A DNA stretch of 64,000 nt. Source: Desulfovibrio sp. UCD-KL4C (lineage in GTDB: Bacteria; Desulfobacterota; Desulfovibrionia; Desulfovibrionales; Desulfovibrionaceae). A program made the translations under genes and the position numbers. This document shows, piece by piece, positions 41,801 through 49,889 of the stretch (position 1 is its first letter; each line of letters starts with the position of its first letter). The notes beneath the pieces were generated by a model. That model was not told where the DNA came from, ran no database searches, and saw nothing but the letters and a program-made list of their open reading frames with translations. The stretch covers positions 310,001 through 374,000 of the forward strand of contig NZ_VCNC01000003.1 in NCBI RefSeq assembly GCF_006210265.1, read 5' to 3'.

Positions 41801-42086
41801 TTTTAGGCCGATTATGCTTACGACTTTAACAACATTCGGTGGACTTGCTCCGATGATTCTTGAAACGTCAAGGCAAGCCCGTTTTCTTATTCCAATGGCT
41901 ATATCACTCGGTTTCGGGATAATTTTTGCTACTGCTATTACTTTGGTTTTGGTCCCATCCGTTTATATGATCTTTGAAGATATCAGGCGCGTGTTGAGAA
42001 AACTTTTCGGGCTTGCCCCGCAAGGTGAAAATCAGGATCTTATCGAGAATGTTCCGGTAACACATTGTGAGCATAGGCAGGATTAA
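38892..42086 (+). CDS. RND efflux pump, inner-membrane permease
   Basis: 1064 residues, normal length, twelve helices and two large periplasmic loops. Proton-relay residues are visible: paired Asp in GIVVDDAIVVGENVYTKR of helix 4 and GVVVNDSLVFIDY in helix 10. It is closest in style to the short HAE/AcrB-like permeases of deltaproteobacteria; substrate range cannot be told. Last gene of the operon and followed by a terminator. Confidence 0.95.
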   Translation: MADKNKINPGAIGWMAGNSVAANLVMIVLLVGGLLMALHIKQEVFPEFSEDTVTVSVSYNGASPEEVEQGIILAIEESVTGLDGVKEVTSSASEGSASVTIEAVEGYNLQQLTQDVKSEIDRISSFPKEAEEPEVKEATHKRQVLSLMVYGNENTLTLRKLAEELRQELISQPGITQVDLSEVSDLQVTIEIPQDKLREYNLTLTDVAERLNDASVELPGGGIKTQSGEILVRFKERKDYAREFARIPIVVGNDGTQVRLEDIADVKEDFQNEDIITSYNGSPAVRLNVYRIGKQTPITVSDAVHETLERFNRSLPKGVHVDVRSDNSEVFKQRMDLLLKNGFMGLVLVFVVLALFLDPRLAFWVSMGIPISFLGSMLVLGPADTSINMISMFAFIISLGIVVDDAIVVGENVYTKRQEGMSWKQAAFEGAKDIAMPVTFSVLTNIVAFMPLFFLPGIMGKIFKIIPVVVCSVFAVSLIESIFVLPAHLGHGSERKPGKIMIFVMKYQQKISTSLMGFIEKVYRPFLDRAVAWKYLTVALGLACLLVTFAYVKSGRLGFTMFPKIESDSAYLTVDLPYGTAKEVTMKVRERAVKAAEIVKDENGGDKLVRGIYAKIGGSGRSGTSGSHVLQVQVFLADADARPISTDMFVKKWRKQLGPVVGAESVLFESDRGGPGSGGSLEIELSHTDINVLDRAAEDLAEALSHYPKVKDIDDGYSPGKRQLDFELLPEGRSLGLTPQSVAAQVRASYYGAEVLRQQRGRDEVKVMVRLPKSERISEYDLEEMLIRTPDGTDVPLREVVKIKDGRAYTTINRRDGRRVISVTADVDPRKESAQIIASVVKEVIPQLKADYPGLGYSLEGKQADMQESTDSLFTGLFMAMLGIYALLAIPFKSYFQPLIIMICIPFGIVGAVLGHILLGYSLSLMSLFGIVALSGVVVNDSLVFIDYTNEMRLKGHCAYDAVLEAGTARFRPIMLTTLTTFGGLAPMILETSRQARFLIPMAISLGFGIIFATAITLVLVPSVYMIFEDIRRVLRKLFGLAPQGENQDLIENVPVTHCEHRQD

Positions 42087-42107
42087 TTCAGCATATTAAT
42101 AAAAAAT

Positions 42108-42142
42108 GGCCCGTTCAAAGATATTTGAGCGGGCCGTTTTTT
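42108..42142. terminator. Terminator after the efflux operon
   Basis: GGCCCGTTCAAA/TTTGAGCGGGCC with a four-base loop and T7; A-rich 5' flank, so it can act for the convergent MFS gene too. Confidence 0.9.
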
Positions 42143-42163
42143 TCTGGGGAGTGAGGTCTATAT

Positions 42164-43417
42164 TTACTTAGATTTAGTCCGTCCTATAATTAAAGCCGCT
42201 GTGAGCGCAATGGCTTTGGCTGCAATTAATATTGAAAGGCTGTAGCGAAAATCTGCAAGTGTAAATTCGTTTCCGTTGGAGCTTGCAACCAGCATCCAGC
42301 CGATAATTGGCTGGGCGAGTGCGCTTCCTCCGATAAGAAAAGTGTTAACAAATCCAAGAGAAATCCCGTTGGCTCCTTTCGGGCTTATATCATTACCATA
42401 AGCATATGCCACAACATTACCGCTGCAAAAGAAGCCCAGCATTAGCATAAGTGCGTACATTATTTTAATTGGGATTCCCGGTAAATATACGACAGCGCAT
42501 ACGCTAATAAGTCCACCTGCGGCGGCAATGATCATAGGTAAGCTTCTTTTGCCTAATTTATCAGCGAACCAGCCGAAAAAGAAACTGCCTGGGATGGCCC
42601 CTATAAAAAGCATGGAAACTACAATGGCCGCATTAGTTGATGAAATTCCGTAAAGTTTAGCAATAAAAGATGTTCCCCACAAAGCTCCGAAACCAGTGTA
42701 GATCATATTTATAGTAGCGGCGTAGCCCGCATTTAGCCATGCATGGGGATTACAGGTTATTTTTTTTAGCGCAACAAGAGCTTCAGCAAGACCTGATCCT
42801 TTGTCGGCAAGGGTATGTTTTTGAATGATTCTAGGCGGATGGTCCCGAACAAGAAAAATTATTAAAATGGTTACAATCCCTCCGAATGCGGCAACACCAA
42901 GCACGGTTCCTTTCCAGCCAAGAATTGCAACGGCTCGCGTTAAAGGAGCTTCTCCCATAACAGCTCCAATCATACCGATAATATTTGTAAGGCCGACCAT
43001 TGTAGCGAATCTTTTCGGCTGAAACCAGTTTGAAACTAATTTTAGACAGGATACGAATGAAAAACCTGTTGCTGCTCCAAGGATAATTCGAACTTCGATT
43101 GCTTCTGACGGTGTAGCAGTAAAAGTGAAAAAAACTCCGGCGCAAGTTGAAATGATTGCAGCAACAGCAAGTGGACGGTGCGGACCGAATCTATCTGCCA
43201 TTATTCCGATTGGAATTTGCATTAATGCATATGAATAGAAATATACAGATGAAATAAGCCCCATGGAAGCAGCATTAGCGTGAAAGTGGACAGCTAGCTC
43301 TTTCTCCATTGCCCCCGGGGCAACTTGCTGCATGTAGTCGTAAAAGAAATATAAAGTTGCCATGGCCCATATGGCCCATGGCATTATTGGGTGGGATATC
43401 TTTGATTTCGTAGTCAT
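42164..43417 (-). CDS. MFS transporter
   Basis: 417 residues, twelve predicted helices. The conserved loop 2-3 motif is GIMADRFGPHRPLAV (about 73-87), a strong MFS mark, and the repeat motif GWFADKLGKRSLPMI occurs in the second half. The N-terminus (AIWAMATLYFFYDYMQQVAPGAM) resembles the anion:cation symporter/nitrate-sugar-phosphate branch, but a substrate cannot be assigned. Monocistronic. Confidence 0.88.
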   Translation of the reverse strand: MTTKSKISHPIMPWAIWAMATLYFFYDYMQQVAPGAMEKELAVHFHANAASMGLISSVYFYSYALMQIPIGIMADRFGPHRPLAVAAIISTCAGVFFTFTATPSEAIEVRIILGAATGFSFVSCLKLVSNWFQPKRFATMVGLTNIIGMIGAVMGEAPLTRAVAILGWKGTVLGVAAFGGIVTILIIFLVRDHPPRIIQKHTLADKGSGLAEALVALKKITCNPHAWLNAGYAATINMIYTGFGALWGTSFIAKLYGISSTNAAIVVSMLFIGAIPGSFFFGWFADKLGKRSLPMIIAAAGGLISVCAVVYLPGIPIKIMYALMLMLGFFCSGNVVAYAYGNDISPKGANGISLGFVNTFLIGGSALAQPIIGWMLVASSNGNEFTLADFRYSLSILIAAKAIALTAALIIGRTKSK

Positions 43418-43529
43418 TATATCTCAATTTTTATGGTAGTTTTTATGAGTATCCTGATAGTGAAGATAAAAAGTTGTAAGGTCAACCTAGACCGTGGAAT
43501 TTTAAGCAATAATACTGTACGCTCCCCCC

Positions 43530-44951
43530 ATGTCACAACGCCCGATACTTGTGCTTCAGATGCAGCGGATGGGAGATTTAATTCTTTCTTTTCCGTTTTT
43601 TCTGTGGCTTGAACGAACTTACCCCGGCCATCCCATATGGGTTGTGGCGGAGGAGAAGTTTTTTCGTCCGCTCATGCCTTTAAGCCCTAAGGTTATTTAT
43701 TTCCCGTGGGCGGGGCTGGATTTTCTTCGTAAGGAAAAATACGAGCTGATCATAAATTTAAGTATTCGCGAGCAGGCCGCGACTCTTGCCGGAGAGCTTG
43801 GAGCAGAAGCAAAGTTCGGGCCTGTTATAGGGCTAGACGGTTCTTTTCGTATTCTCGGTAACTGGCAGCTTTATCGCGCAAGCGTTGTGGAGAATAATAG
43901 ACATAATAGGTTTCACTGGGCAGACCTCAATGCTCTTGATTGTATTCCGTTAAATCGTATTTTGCAAACGGTATGGCCGGAGCCCAGAACCTTGCAAAGT
44001 GATAGCAGACGCATAGGACTGTTTTTGGGAGCAAGCGAGGAATCCAAACGGCCCAGTATAGAATTCTGGTCTAAACTTTGTTCCGAAATCCTTGGGCGAG
44101 GAATGAAGCCTGTTCTTTTCGGTGGTCCGGCCGATAAGGATCTTGGTGCAGAAGTCGCACGGATCTTTGGTGGTCCGGTACTTGATATGACAGGTAAGCT
44201 TAGTCTCGGTGAACTTGCCGCGGTAGGGCAGTCTCTAGAGCTTTTCATTACGCCGGATACAGGTCCGATGCATCTTGCGGCTTGGTCTGGGGTAAAAGTG
44301 CTTAACCTTTCCATGGGCAACGTTAACCCGTATGAAACAGGACCGTATCAGAATAATCATTATGTGTTGCGGTCCACTATGAGTTGCGCCCTTGGATGTT
44401 GGACTTGCGTGCGTGACAGATTACATTGCCATGATCCTTTCAGTCCATCGCGCATAGCCTCGGTTGCAAAGAGTATGATTCGTAATGACCGGGCGGCTTT
44501 GTATAAGACCAAATTGCCGGGATTGCGGCTTTACTCATCATCCAGAAGTGCCGGTGGATTGTATAACCTGCTTCATATAAGTGGGCGTACCACTGAGTCA
44601 GGAGAGACTCTCGGCCGTTTCTGGCAGGAATTTTTCGGTATGTCCTTCGGGTTGTGGGATTGTCGCGGCGTAGAAAAAATATGGGCTGAACTTTGTGACA
44701 GTCAGCCGCTCCTTGCCCGTAAAATGTGCTCGCATTTGCCTTTGTTTGGTAAAGAGTTCAGCAAAGGGCTTGCGAAAAGTGCTCCGCTTTCTGAAAATTT
44801 CTGGAATTCATGCCCTCTTATCTTCCGTCAATTCGCCGGTTATATTCATCTTTTCTTGCAAAATAATGATTATGATCGAGCTTCATGGATAAAAGTTTTA
44901 TCCCTTTACGAAAAACTGGCAGCCATAGTCAGTGAAAGTAACCAACCCTGA
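43530..44951 (+). CDS. Glycosyltransferase family 9 protein
   Basis: 473 residues. The first ~330 residues have the ADP-heptose-type GT9 layout: VLQMQRMGDLILSFPFF at the start, SEILGRGMKPVLFGGPADKD, and the donor-binding FITPDTGPMHLAAWSGVKVLNL. The C-terminal ~140 residues include a Cys-rich MSCALGCWTCVRDRLHCHDP and a helical part with no recognised function. It lies just before flagellar genes, so a role in glycosylating flagellin or hook, rather than LPS core, is possible. That is context only. Confidence 0.85.
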   Translation: MSQRPILVLQMQRMGDLILSFPFFLWLERTYPGHPIWVVAEEKFFRPLMPLSPKVIYFPWAGLDFLRKEKYELIINLSIREQAATLAGELGAEAKFGPVIGLDGSFRILGNWQLYRASVVENNRHNRFHWADLNALDCIPLNRILQTVWPEPRTLQSDSRRIGLFLGASEESKRPSIEFWSKLCSEILGRGMKPVLFGGPADKDLGAEVARIFGGPVLDMTGKLSLGELAAVGQSLELFITPDTGPMHLAAWSGVKVLNLSMGNVNPYETGPYQNNHYVLRSTMSCALGCWTCVRDRLHCHDPFSPSRIASVAKSMIRNDRAALYKTKLPGLRLYSSSRSAGGLYNLLHISGRTTESGETLGRFWQEFFGMSFGLWDCRGVEKIWAELCDSQPLLARKMCSHLPLFGKEFSKGLAKSAPLSENFWNSCPLIFRQFAGYIHLFLQNNDYDRASWIKVLSLYEKLAAIVSESNQP

Positions 44952-45035
44952 ACTTTTTTTCCTTATAGGGAAGAAAGTACCCGCTTTTAGTAATTCTTAT
45001 AGTTATAACATATTGAAATAGTGTGTTTTTGTTTT

Positions 45036-45051
45036 TGGCACGCCTTGTGAA
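45036..45051 (+). promoter_or_regulatory. Candidate sigma-54 promoter of fliK-flgD-flgE
   Basis: TGGCACG-CCTT-GTGAA: exact -24 element, but the -12 matches TTGCW at only three of five positions. It is 25 bp before the fliK start codon. Confidence 0.5.
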
Positions 45052-45075
45052 TAAAGAAGTGCGAGGAGCTAGTAA

Positions 45076-46974
45076 ATGAAAATACTTCCATATCTTGAAC
45101 AAAGTGCTCAAAATTCAGTTTTAGCTACTGATAGAACCCCATTGATTGAAGATTCATATCGTTCTTCTATGTTCGATAGTTTCTTATATTCAAACAATGA
45201 TGGAGCTGCTGAGAGCCTTTACCAGCCTGTAGAGCAAGCTATAGATGAAGTTCGCTCTGCTCCTGAGAAAGTTCTTCATAGTGAAGACGGTAAAAGTGCA
45301 ACGGATCATTTGGAAGCCGCTGCACGTGATGTTGCTCTTGAGTCAGTCAAAGAGGAACCACAAAATTTACAGGTAAGTCGTGAAGACTGGAATAAAATCA
45401 AAGACGAACTGGAAGAATACGGTATTGATAAGAAGGATATCGCTGATCTGGAAGAAAAGGTCATGAGCGAAGGGGGCATCACTTATGGTGTCTTTGTTAG
45501 TGAACTTTCAAGTATGATGCAGTCGCAAAAAGGAGTTACTCTGACTCCTGTTCAAACGCAGAATATGGACTCAATTTTTGCAAAGCTAGGTTTTAGTCCA
45601 GATGAATCTAAGAATATGCTTGCGGATATTTCCAAGGGGAATATGGGTGAAGTTTTAAAGAAGATGCAGGATAAGCTTACATCCATGTCTGATTCGCAAG
45701 ATCTTCAGTTTTCTAAAGATGAAACAAATACTTTAAGTCAGCTATTTAAGCTTTCCGACGAAAACAGCTCTAAAGTTGCTCAGCTTCTTACTAAAGAAGG
45801 GGCAACTGCCGATGTTATTAAGCAGGGGCTTTCTCTTTTAAAAGAAGCTTTTACTGAACAAAGTTCAAAGCAGGATGCAAAGGACCTTAAGCTTGTTAAA
45901 ACTGTAGCCTCTTCACTTCAGAAAGCTATGGATAAAGCTTCTGATCAAAGTCCTGATAAGATTAGAATGGCTTCTGCTAAAGTAATCAGCGATTCACTTG
46001 GAGTCGAGAAAGAAATCAGCGAGAAGGCAACGTCCAATGCAGCGGTATCTCAGGGGGAAGCAGGTGATTCTGCTATAACTCATAAGGATACTACTGAGCA
46101 GTCAATTGATAAAAATGTAGCCAACAGCACGCACAGCTCAGAAAATAAATCTAATAATGGGCTGAATAATCAGACTAAGGGAAGTCTTGAAGGTAATTCT
46201 TCTAATTCTTCTAATAATTCTAACACTCCTAATAATTCTAACAATTCTGATAATTCTCAGAGCAATCCACAGAATAATTCTACTGCCAATGAGACTAAAT
46301 ATACTAATAAACATTGGCTTGAAAATATTCTTTCAGATTCCAAAGATGTTGACACTTGGAATGACTTTTTCGGTAAACTTACAGATGGTTCGACAACTAA
46401 AGGTGAGCCTTCACTTTTGGGTGATTCTTTAGGAAGCGGAGGTCAGCTTGGTGCTCTTAAGAATGCAGCGAATATAGCTACGTCAGGAAAGACCACAGGA
46501 ATATGGGAACAAACTGCCAAATCCAATATTCTTGAGCAGGTTCAGCAAGGAGCTTTTAAGAATTTGGGGCAGGGTACAAAACAGCTTACTCTTACCCTTA
46601 ATCCTCTCGAGCTCGGAACTGTTAACGTTATGATTCAGGTCCGTAATAAGGACGTTAAGGCAGTCATTAGAACAGATAATCCTGATACCGCCAGAGTAAT
46701 AGCCGACCAACTTGAATCGGTTAAGCATGCCTTGGAACAGCAGGGACTTAAAGTTGATAAACTTGAAGTCCAAACAGGTCTTGCTGATAGCCAGACTCAA
46801 TCTTCTTGGAATGGAGCACAGGACCATAACAGTGCACATTATCAGGAGATGATGGCAGGGATGAAAAAGCGTTGGCACGATTTACGAAGTGGCGGAACTT
46901 CTTTGGTCCAGGATGTGCAGAATATAGAGCATACGGCAACAATTTCCAAAAGTGTTTTACACATAGTCGCTTAA
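45076..46974 (+). CDS. fliK: Flagellar hook-length control protein
   Basis: 632 residues. The C-terminal ~130 residues are the conserved Flg_hook domain (KQLTLTLNPLELGTVNVMI, DTARVIADQLESVKHALEQQGLKVDKLEV), which switches export specificity when the hook is complete. The long N-terminal part is a low-complexity ruler, including an Asn/Ser-rich tract (about residues 353-411, e.g. NSSNSSNNSNTPNNSNNS). It is followed by flgD and flgE. AGGAG precedes the ATG. Confidence 0.9.
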   Translation: MKILPYLEQSAQNSVLATDRTPLIEDSYRSSMFDSFLYSNNDGAAESLYQPVEQAIDEVRSAPEKVLHSEDGKSATDHLEAAARDVALESVKEEPQNLQVSREDWNKIKDELEEYGIDKKDIADLEEKVMSEGGITYGVFVSELSSMMQSQKGVTLTPVQTQNMDSIFAKLGFSPDESKNMLADISKGNMGEVLKKMQDKLTSMSDSQDLQFSKDETNTLSQLFKLSDENSSKVAQLLTKEGATADVIKQGLSLLKEAFTEQSSKQDAKDLKLVKTVASSLQKAMDKASDQSPDKIRMASAKVISDSLGVEKEISEKATSNAAVSQGEAGDSAITHKDTTEQSIDKNVANSTHSSENKSNNGLNNQTKGSLEGNSSNSSNNSNTPNNSNNSDNSQSNPQNNSTANETKYTNKHWLENILSDSKDVDTWNDFFGKLTDGSTTKGEPSLLGDSLGSGGQLGALKNAANIATSGKTTGIWEQTAKSNILEQVQQGAFKNLGQGTKQLTLTLNPLELGTVNVMIQVRNKDVKAVIRTDNPDTARVIADQLESVKHALEQQGLKVDKLEVQTGLADSQTQSSWNGAQDHNSAHYQEMMAGMKKRWHDLRSGGTSLVQDVQNIEHTATISKSVLHIVA

Positions 46975-46995
46975 CGAAAAGAAGAGGTACGAATC

Positions 46996-47730
46996 ATGGG
47001 ATATGTAGGGTACAGCAATTTATTGGGCCGGGCTGAAGCCGATATGGCCGCAAGCAATGCGCCGGAACATAAAGATTCACTGGGGAACGAAGATTTTTTA
47101 AAACTTCTCTTGACCCAGATGCAGAATCAAGACCCTGCAAATCCTATGGACGATAAAGAGTATATGGCTCAACTCGCACAATTTTCCAGTCTTGAACAGC
47201 TTACAAAAGTAAATACATCTTTAGAAAGTATGCTTGGTAACTCTTCTCAAGAGCAGATGGTTTCCGCAGTAAGCTTTATAGGTAAAGAAGTTAAGGCCGA
47301 AGGTTATACTGTTAGCCGCTTAGACGGTAAAGTCAGTAAAATATTTTACGGGCTTGGTGAAGCTGTCGCAAGCGCATTTATCAATATTTACGATGCTAAT
47401 CAGAATCTTATCAGGACAGAAAAGATCGGTGCAAAAGGTGAAGGCACCTACGAATTTGAATGGGACGGGAAAGATTGGAGTGGCAAGGATGCGCCTGACG
47501 GTGTTTATAGCATTGCGATGGCTGCGGAAGATGTCAACGGTGAGCCTGTTATGATTAAAACAGAAGTAAGTGGAGAGGTTACAGGGATTGTTACCGATAA
47601 TGGTCAACAATTCTTACATCTTAAAGATGGGCGTTATATCAACTTTCTTAATATTAATGAAGTTGTCAGTCCCACGGTTGTTGCGGACAGTTCTGCAGAA
47701 ACTGAAGATACAGCAAAAACTGGAAGCTAA
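46996..47730 (+). CDS. flgD: Flagellar hook assembly scaffold protein
   Basis: 244 residues. The N-terminal motif EDFLKLLLTQMQNQDPANPM with EYMAQLAQFSSLEQ is the FlgD signature; the C-terminal part is the FlgD Tudor/Ig-like fold (TYEFEWDGKDWSGKDAPDGVYS). It caps the growing hook and is needed for adding hook subunits. It lies between fliK and flgE in the same operon. Confidence 0.95.
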   Translation: MGYVGYSNLLGRAEADMAASNAPEHKDSLGNEDFLKLLLTQMQNQDPANPMDDKEYMAQLAQFSSLEQLTKVNTSLESMLGNSSQEQMVSAVSFIGKEVKAEGYTVSRLDGKVSKIFYGLGEAVASAFINIYDANQNLIRTEKIGAKGEGTYEFEWDGKDWSGKDAPDGVYSIAMAAEDVNGEPVMIKTEVSGEVTGIVTDNGQQFLHLKDGRYINFLNINEVVSPTVVADSSAETEDTAKTGS

Positions 47731-47769
47731 AAACAACTACGAGTCACTGGGACTTAAAGGAGGTTTCTC

Positions 47770-49410
47770 ATGGGTTTATCAGCGTCATTATTCTCAGGTA
47801 TTACAGGACTGCAGGCGCACGGCGAGAAAATGTCTGTTCTTGGTAACAACATTGCAAATGTTAATACAGTCGGTTTTAAAAGTGCAAAGATGCATTTTGA
47901 AGATGCGATTAGTCAGGACATGCCCACTGCGACTGGTATTGCTCAGGTTGGGCGTGGTGTTCAGGTAGGGGCAATTTATGCTGACTTCGCACAGGGCTCA
48001 TTTGAGACAACTTCTGAATCAACTGACCTTGCTATCGGTGGTAACGGATTCTTTATAGTTAAGCCTAAAGAAGACGAAACTACTTACTATAGTAGGGCAG
48101 GTAATTTTAGGTTTGATAAAGACGGCTACCTGACAGATCCTCATGGATATGTTTTGCAAGGGTGGCAGGTTCAGAACTCTACCGGTGGTATTGCTACCGG
48201 AAATTCAACCACCACCACTAACACAGTAAGAACAGTTGGAGTTCCTACAGACATCAGATTAGAGAATTTTCAGTCTGCCCCGCAGGCTACGAGTCGTGTG
48301 AATATGATTACTAACCTTGATTCAAGTGAAGTTAGTCATTCAGACAGCGCAGCCAATCCCTACTTTTCCCTTTTTGAATCATGGGATGGCACCGCTGACC
48401 CTCCACTTGGTGATTCTCTTTATGGGTATCAATCAACTATCGCAGTTTATGATGCTAATGGATCATCTCATAATGTAACAATTTATTATGATCAGGTTAC
48501 ACTTAGTAATGCAGGCGGTAAAAAGGTATGGGAATTCATTGTAACCAGCCAACCTAATGAAGATGGGCGATTATTAAGTGGTAGCAATTTTTCCACAACT
48601 TCTGCTGCAGGTCTTTTAATGACTGGCACTATGACTTTTGATTCCGCTGGTGATATGACCGGAGCTTCCGCATTCACTCTTAAAAGCGGAGTAGGTGCTG
48701 GTGGTGTTAAGAATCTGTCAAACTGGTCTCTTGCAAACTTCTCTCAGGATGGTTTTCCTGTCCTGACGGCAAACTTTTTGTCGACTTCGAATGCTAGTTT
48801 TACTGATTCAATACAGCCGACAACTATAGAAATGAATTTTGGTCTGACAAATCAGGATTTATCAGGAAGTGGTATTACTAAAGGATGGAATACCGGGTCC
48901 GCGGCAATTACGAATGCTTCTCAGTTTGGGGCAAATGTTACTGATATAAGCCGGGTTCCAAATTTTGCCAACGTTGAGAAAAGTGCTCTGTCTTCAACAA
49001 GTTACAGTACTGGTTCAACCACATTGTTCAGGTCTCAGGATGGATACACTGCTGGGTTCCTGGAAAGCGTGTCGGTAAGTAGAGACGGTGTCCTGACAGG
49101 TAGGTATTCAAACGGGCAGATACAAGAACTCTTTGTGCTGACTCTTGCAGATTTTAATAATCGCTGGGGTCTTAGGCGAGAAGGCGGTAACCTCTTTTCC
49201 GAAACAAGAGAATCAGGTGATGCGTTGACAGGTTTGCCTAACACCGGAGGTAAGGGTTCAATTGCTTCAAACTCTCTTGAAGCCTCAAATGTTGACCTTG
49301 CAGTGGAATTTGTAAATATGATTACAACTCAGCGAGGTTTCCAGGCAAACTCTAAGGTTATCACAACAACTGATACTATGATGGGTGATCTAATCCAGCT
49401 CAAGCGTTAA
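47770..49410 (+). CDS. flgE: Flagellar hook protein
   Basis: 546 residues. The N-terminus (SLFSGITGLQAHGEKMSVLGNN, cut as the conserved opening) and the C-terminal helix (VDLAVEFVNMITTQRGFQ) are the rod/hook/axial conserved parts; the middle is the variable hook domain. GGAGG lies before the ATG. Last gene of the fliK-flgD-flgE unit. Confidence 0.95.
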   Translation: MGLSASLFSGITGLQAHGEKMSVLGNNIANVNTVGFKSAKMHFEDAISQDMPTATGIAQVGRGVQVGAIYADFAQGSFETTSESTDLAIGGNGFFIVKPKEDETTYYSRAGNFRFDKDGYLTDPHGYVLQGWQVQNSTGGIATGNSTTTTNTVRTVGVPTDIRLENFQSAPQATSRVNMITNLDSSEVSHSDSAANPYFSLFESWDGTADPPLGDSLYGYQSTIAVYDANGSSHNVTIYYDQVTLSNAGGKKVWEFIVTSQPNEDGRLLSGSNFSTTSAAGLLMTGTMTFDSAGDMTGASAFTLKSGVGAGGVKNLSNWSLANFSQDGFPVLTANFLSTSNASFTDSIQPTTIEMNFGLTNQDLSGSGITKGWNTGSAAITNASQFGANVTDISRVPNFANVEKSALSSTSYSTGSTTLFRSQDGYTAGFLESVSVSRDGVLTGRYSNGQIQELFVLTLADFNNRWGLRREGGNLFSETRESGDALTGLPNTGGKGSIASNSLEASNVDLAVEFVNMITTQRGFQANSKVITTTDTMMGDLIQLKR

Positions 49411-49509
49411 CATAAACTAATGTACTTTGAGAATATGCTGAAACTATAAGAAAGCTCCTTTCTTACAACCTCCGCCGCCGGGATTGACTCCCCTGGCTGC
49501 ACAGGTACC

Positions 49510-49555
49510 AGAAATCCTTGCTCCCGATCGTGCCGTATCGGAAGCAAGGATTTCT
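49510..49555 (+). terminator. Terminator after flgE
   Basis: AGAAATCCTTGCT-c-CCGAT pairs with ATCGG-a-AGCAAGGATTTCT, an 18-bp stem with one mismatch, followed by TTTATTTTAT. Confidence 0.9.
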
Positions 49556-49733
49556 TTATTTTATACTTGCCGGAATAATGACTGCATTAATCTGATTTTA
49601 CTTTACCTACCTTTTTATATCTTAAACGAATTTTAATTAATTACCTTCTAAAAGAGATATAAATTCAAATGTTTGAATAGTTTTAGCTGTCTTATAAGAA
49701 GGGGAATAAATTGACATGTGCCCCTTAAAGTAG

Positions 49734-49751
49734 TCGGTAAAATTTGACCGA
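49734..49751. promoter_or_regulatory. Palindrome upstream of the flagellin promoter (candidate activator site)
   Basis: TCGGTAAAATTTGACCGA is an 18-bp inverted repeat with one mismatched pair. It lies about 74 bp upstream of the sigma-54 -24 element of the flagellin gene, a usual place for a bacterial enhancer-binding protein. Confidence 0.5.
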
Positions 49752-49823
49752 TATTGCTTAAGTTTTAAAGTCTAGACTTTATCTATTATTATAAATCTTT
49801 ATATTTGTTAATGAAAGTATTTT

Positions 49824-49839
49824 TGGCATTAGTGTTGCT
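49824..49839 (+). promoter_or_regulatory. Sigma-54 promoter of the flagellin gene
   Basis: TGGCATTAGTGTTGCT: TGGCAY, five bases, TTGCW, a full consensus match. Transcription would start near 49850, downstream of an in-frame ATG at 49842, which fixes the true start at 49890. Confidence 0.85.
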
Positions 49840-49889
49840 TCATGTTGGTTAACAAAACGGAATTTTGTGAACAACAAGGAGGTTCAGAT

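Noticed and set aside
46150-46300. CRISPR-like or tandem DNA repeat
   Set aside because: It is a low-complexity coding tract (Asn/Ser) in fliK, without spacers or equal units.
49842-49889. Upstream ATG of the flagellin gene
   Set aside because: It lies upstream of the expected sigma-54 transcript start; ATG 49890 has AAGGAGG and the conserved N-terminus.
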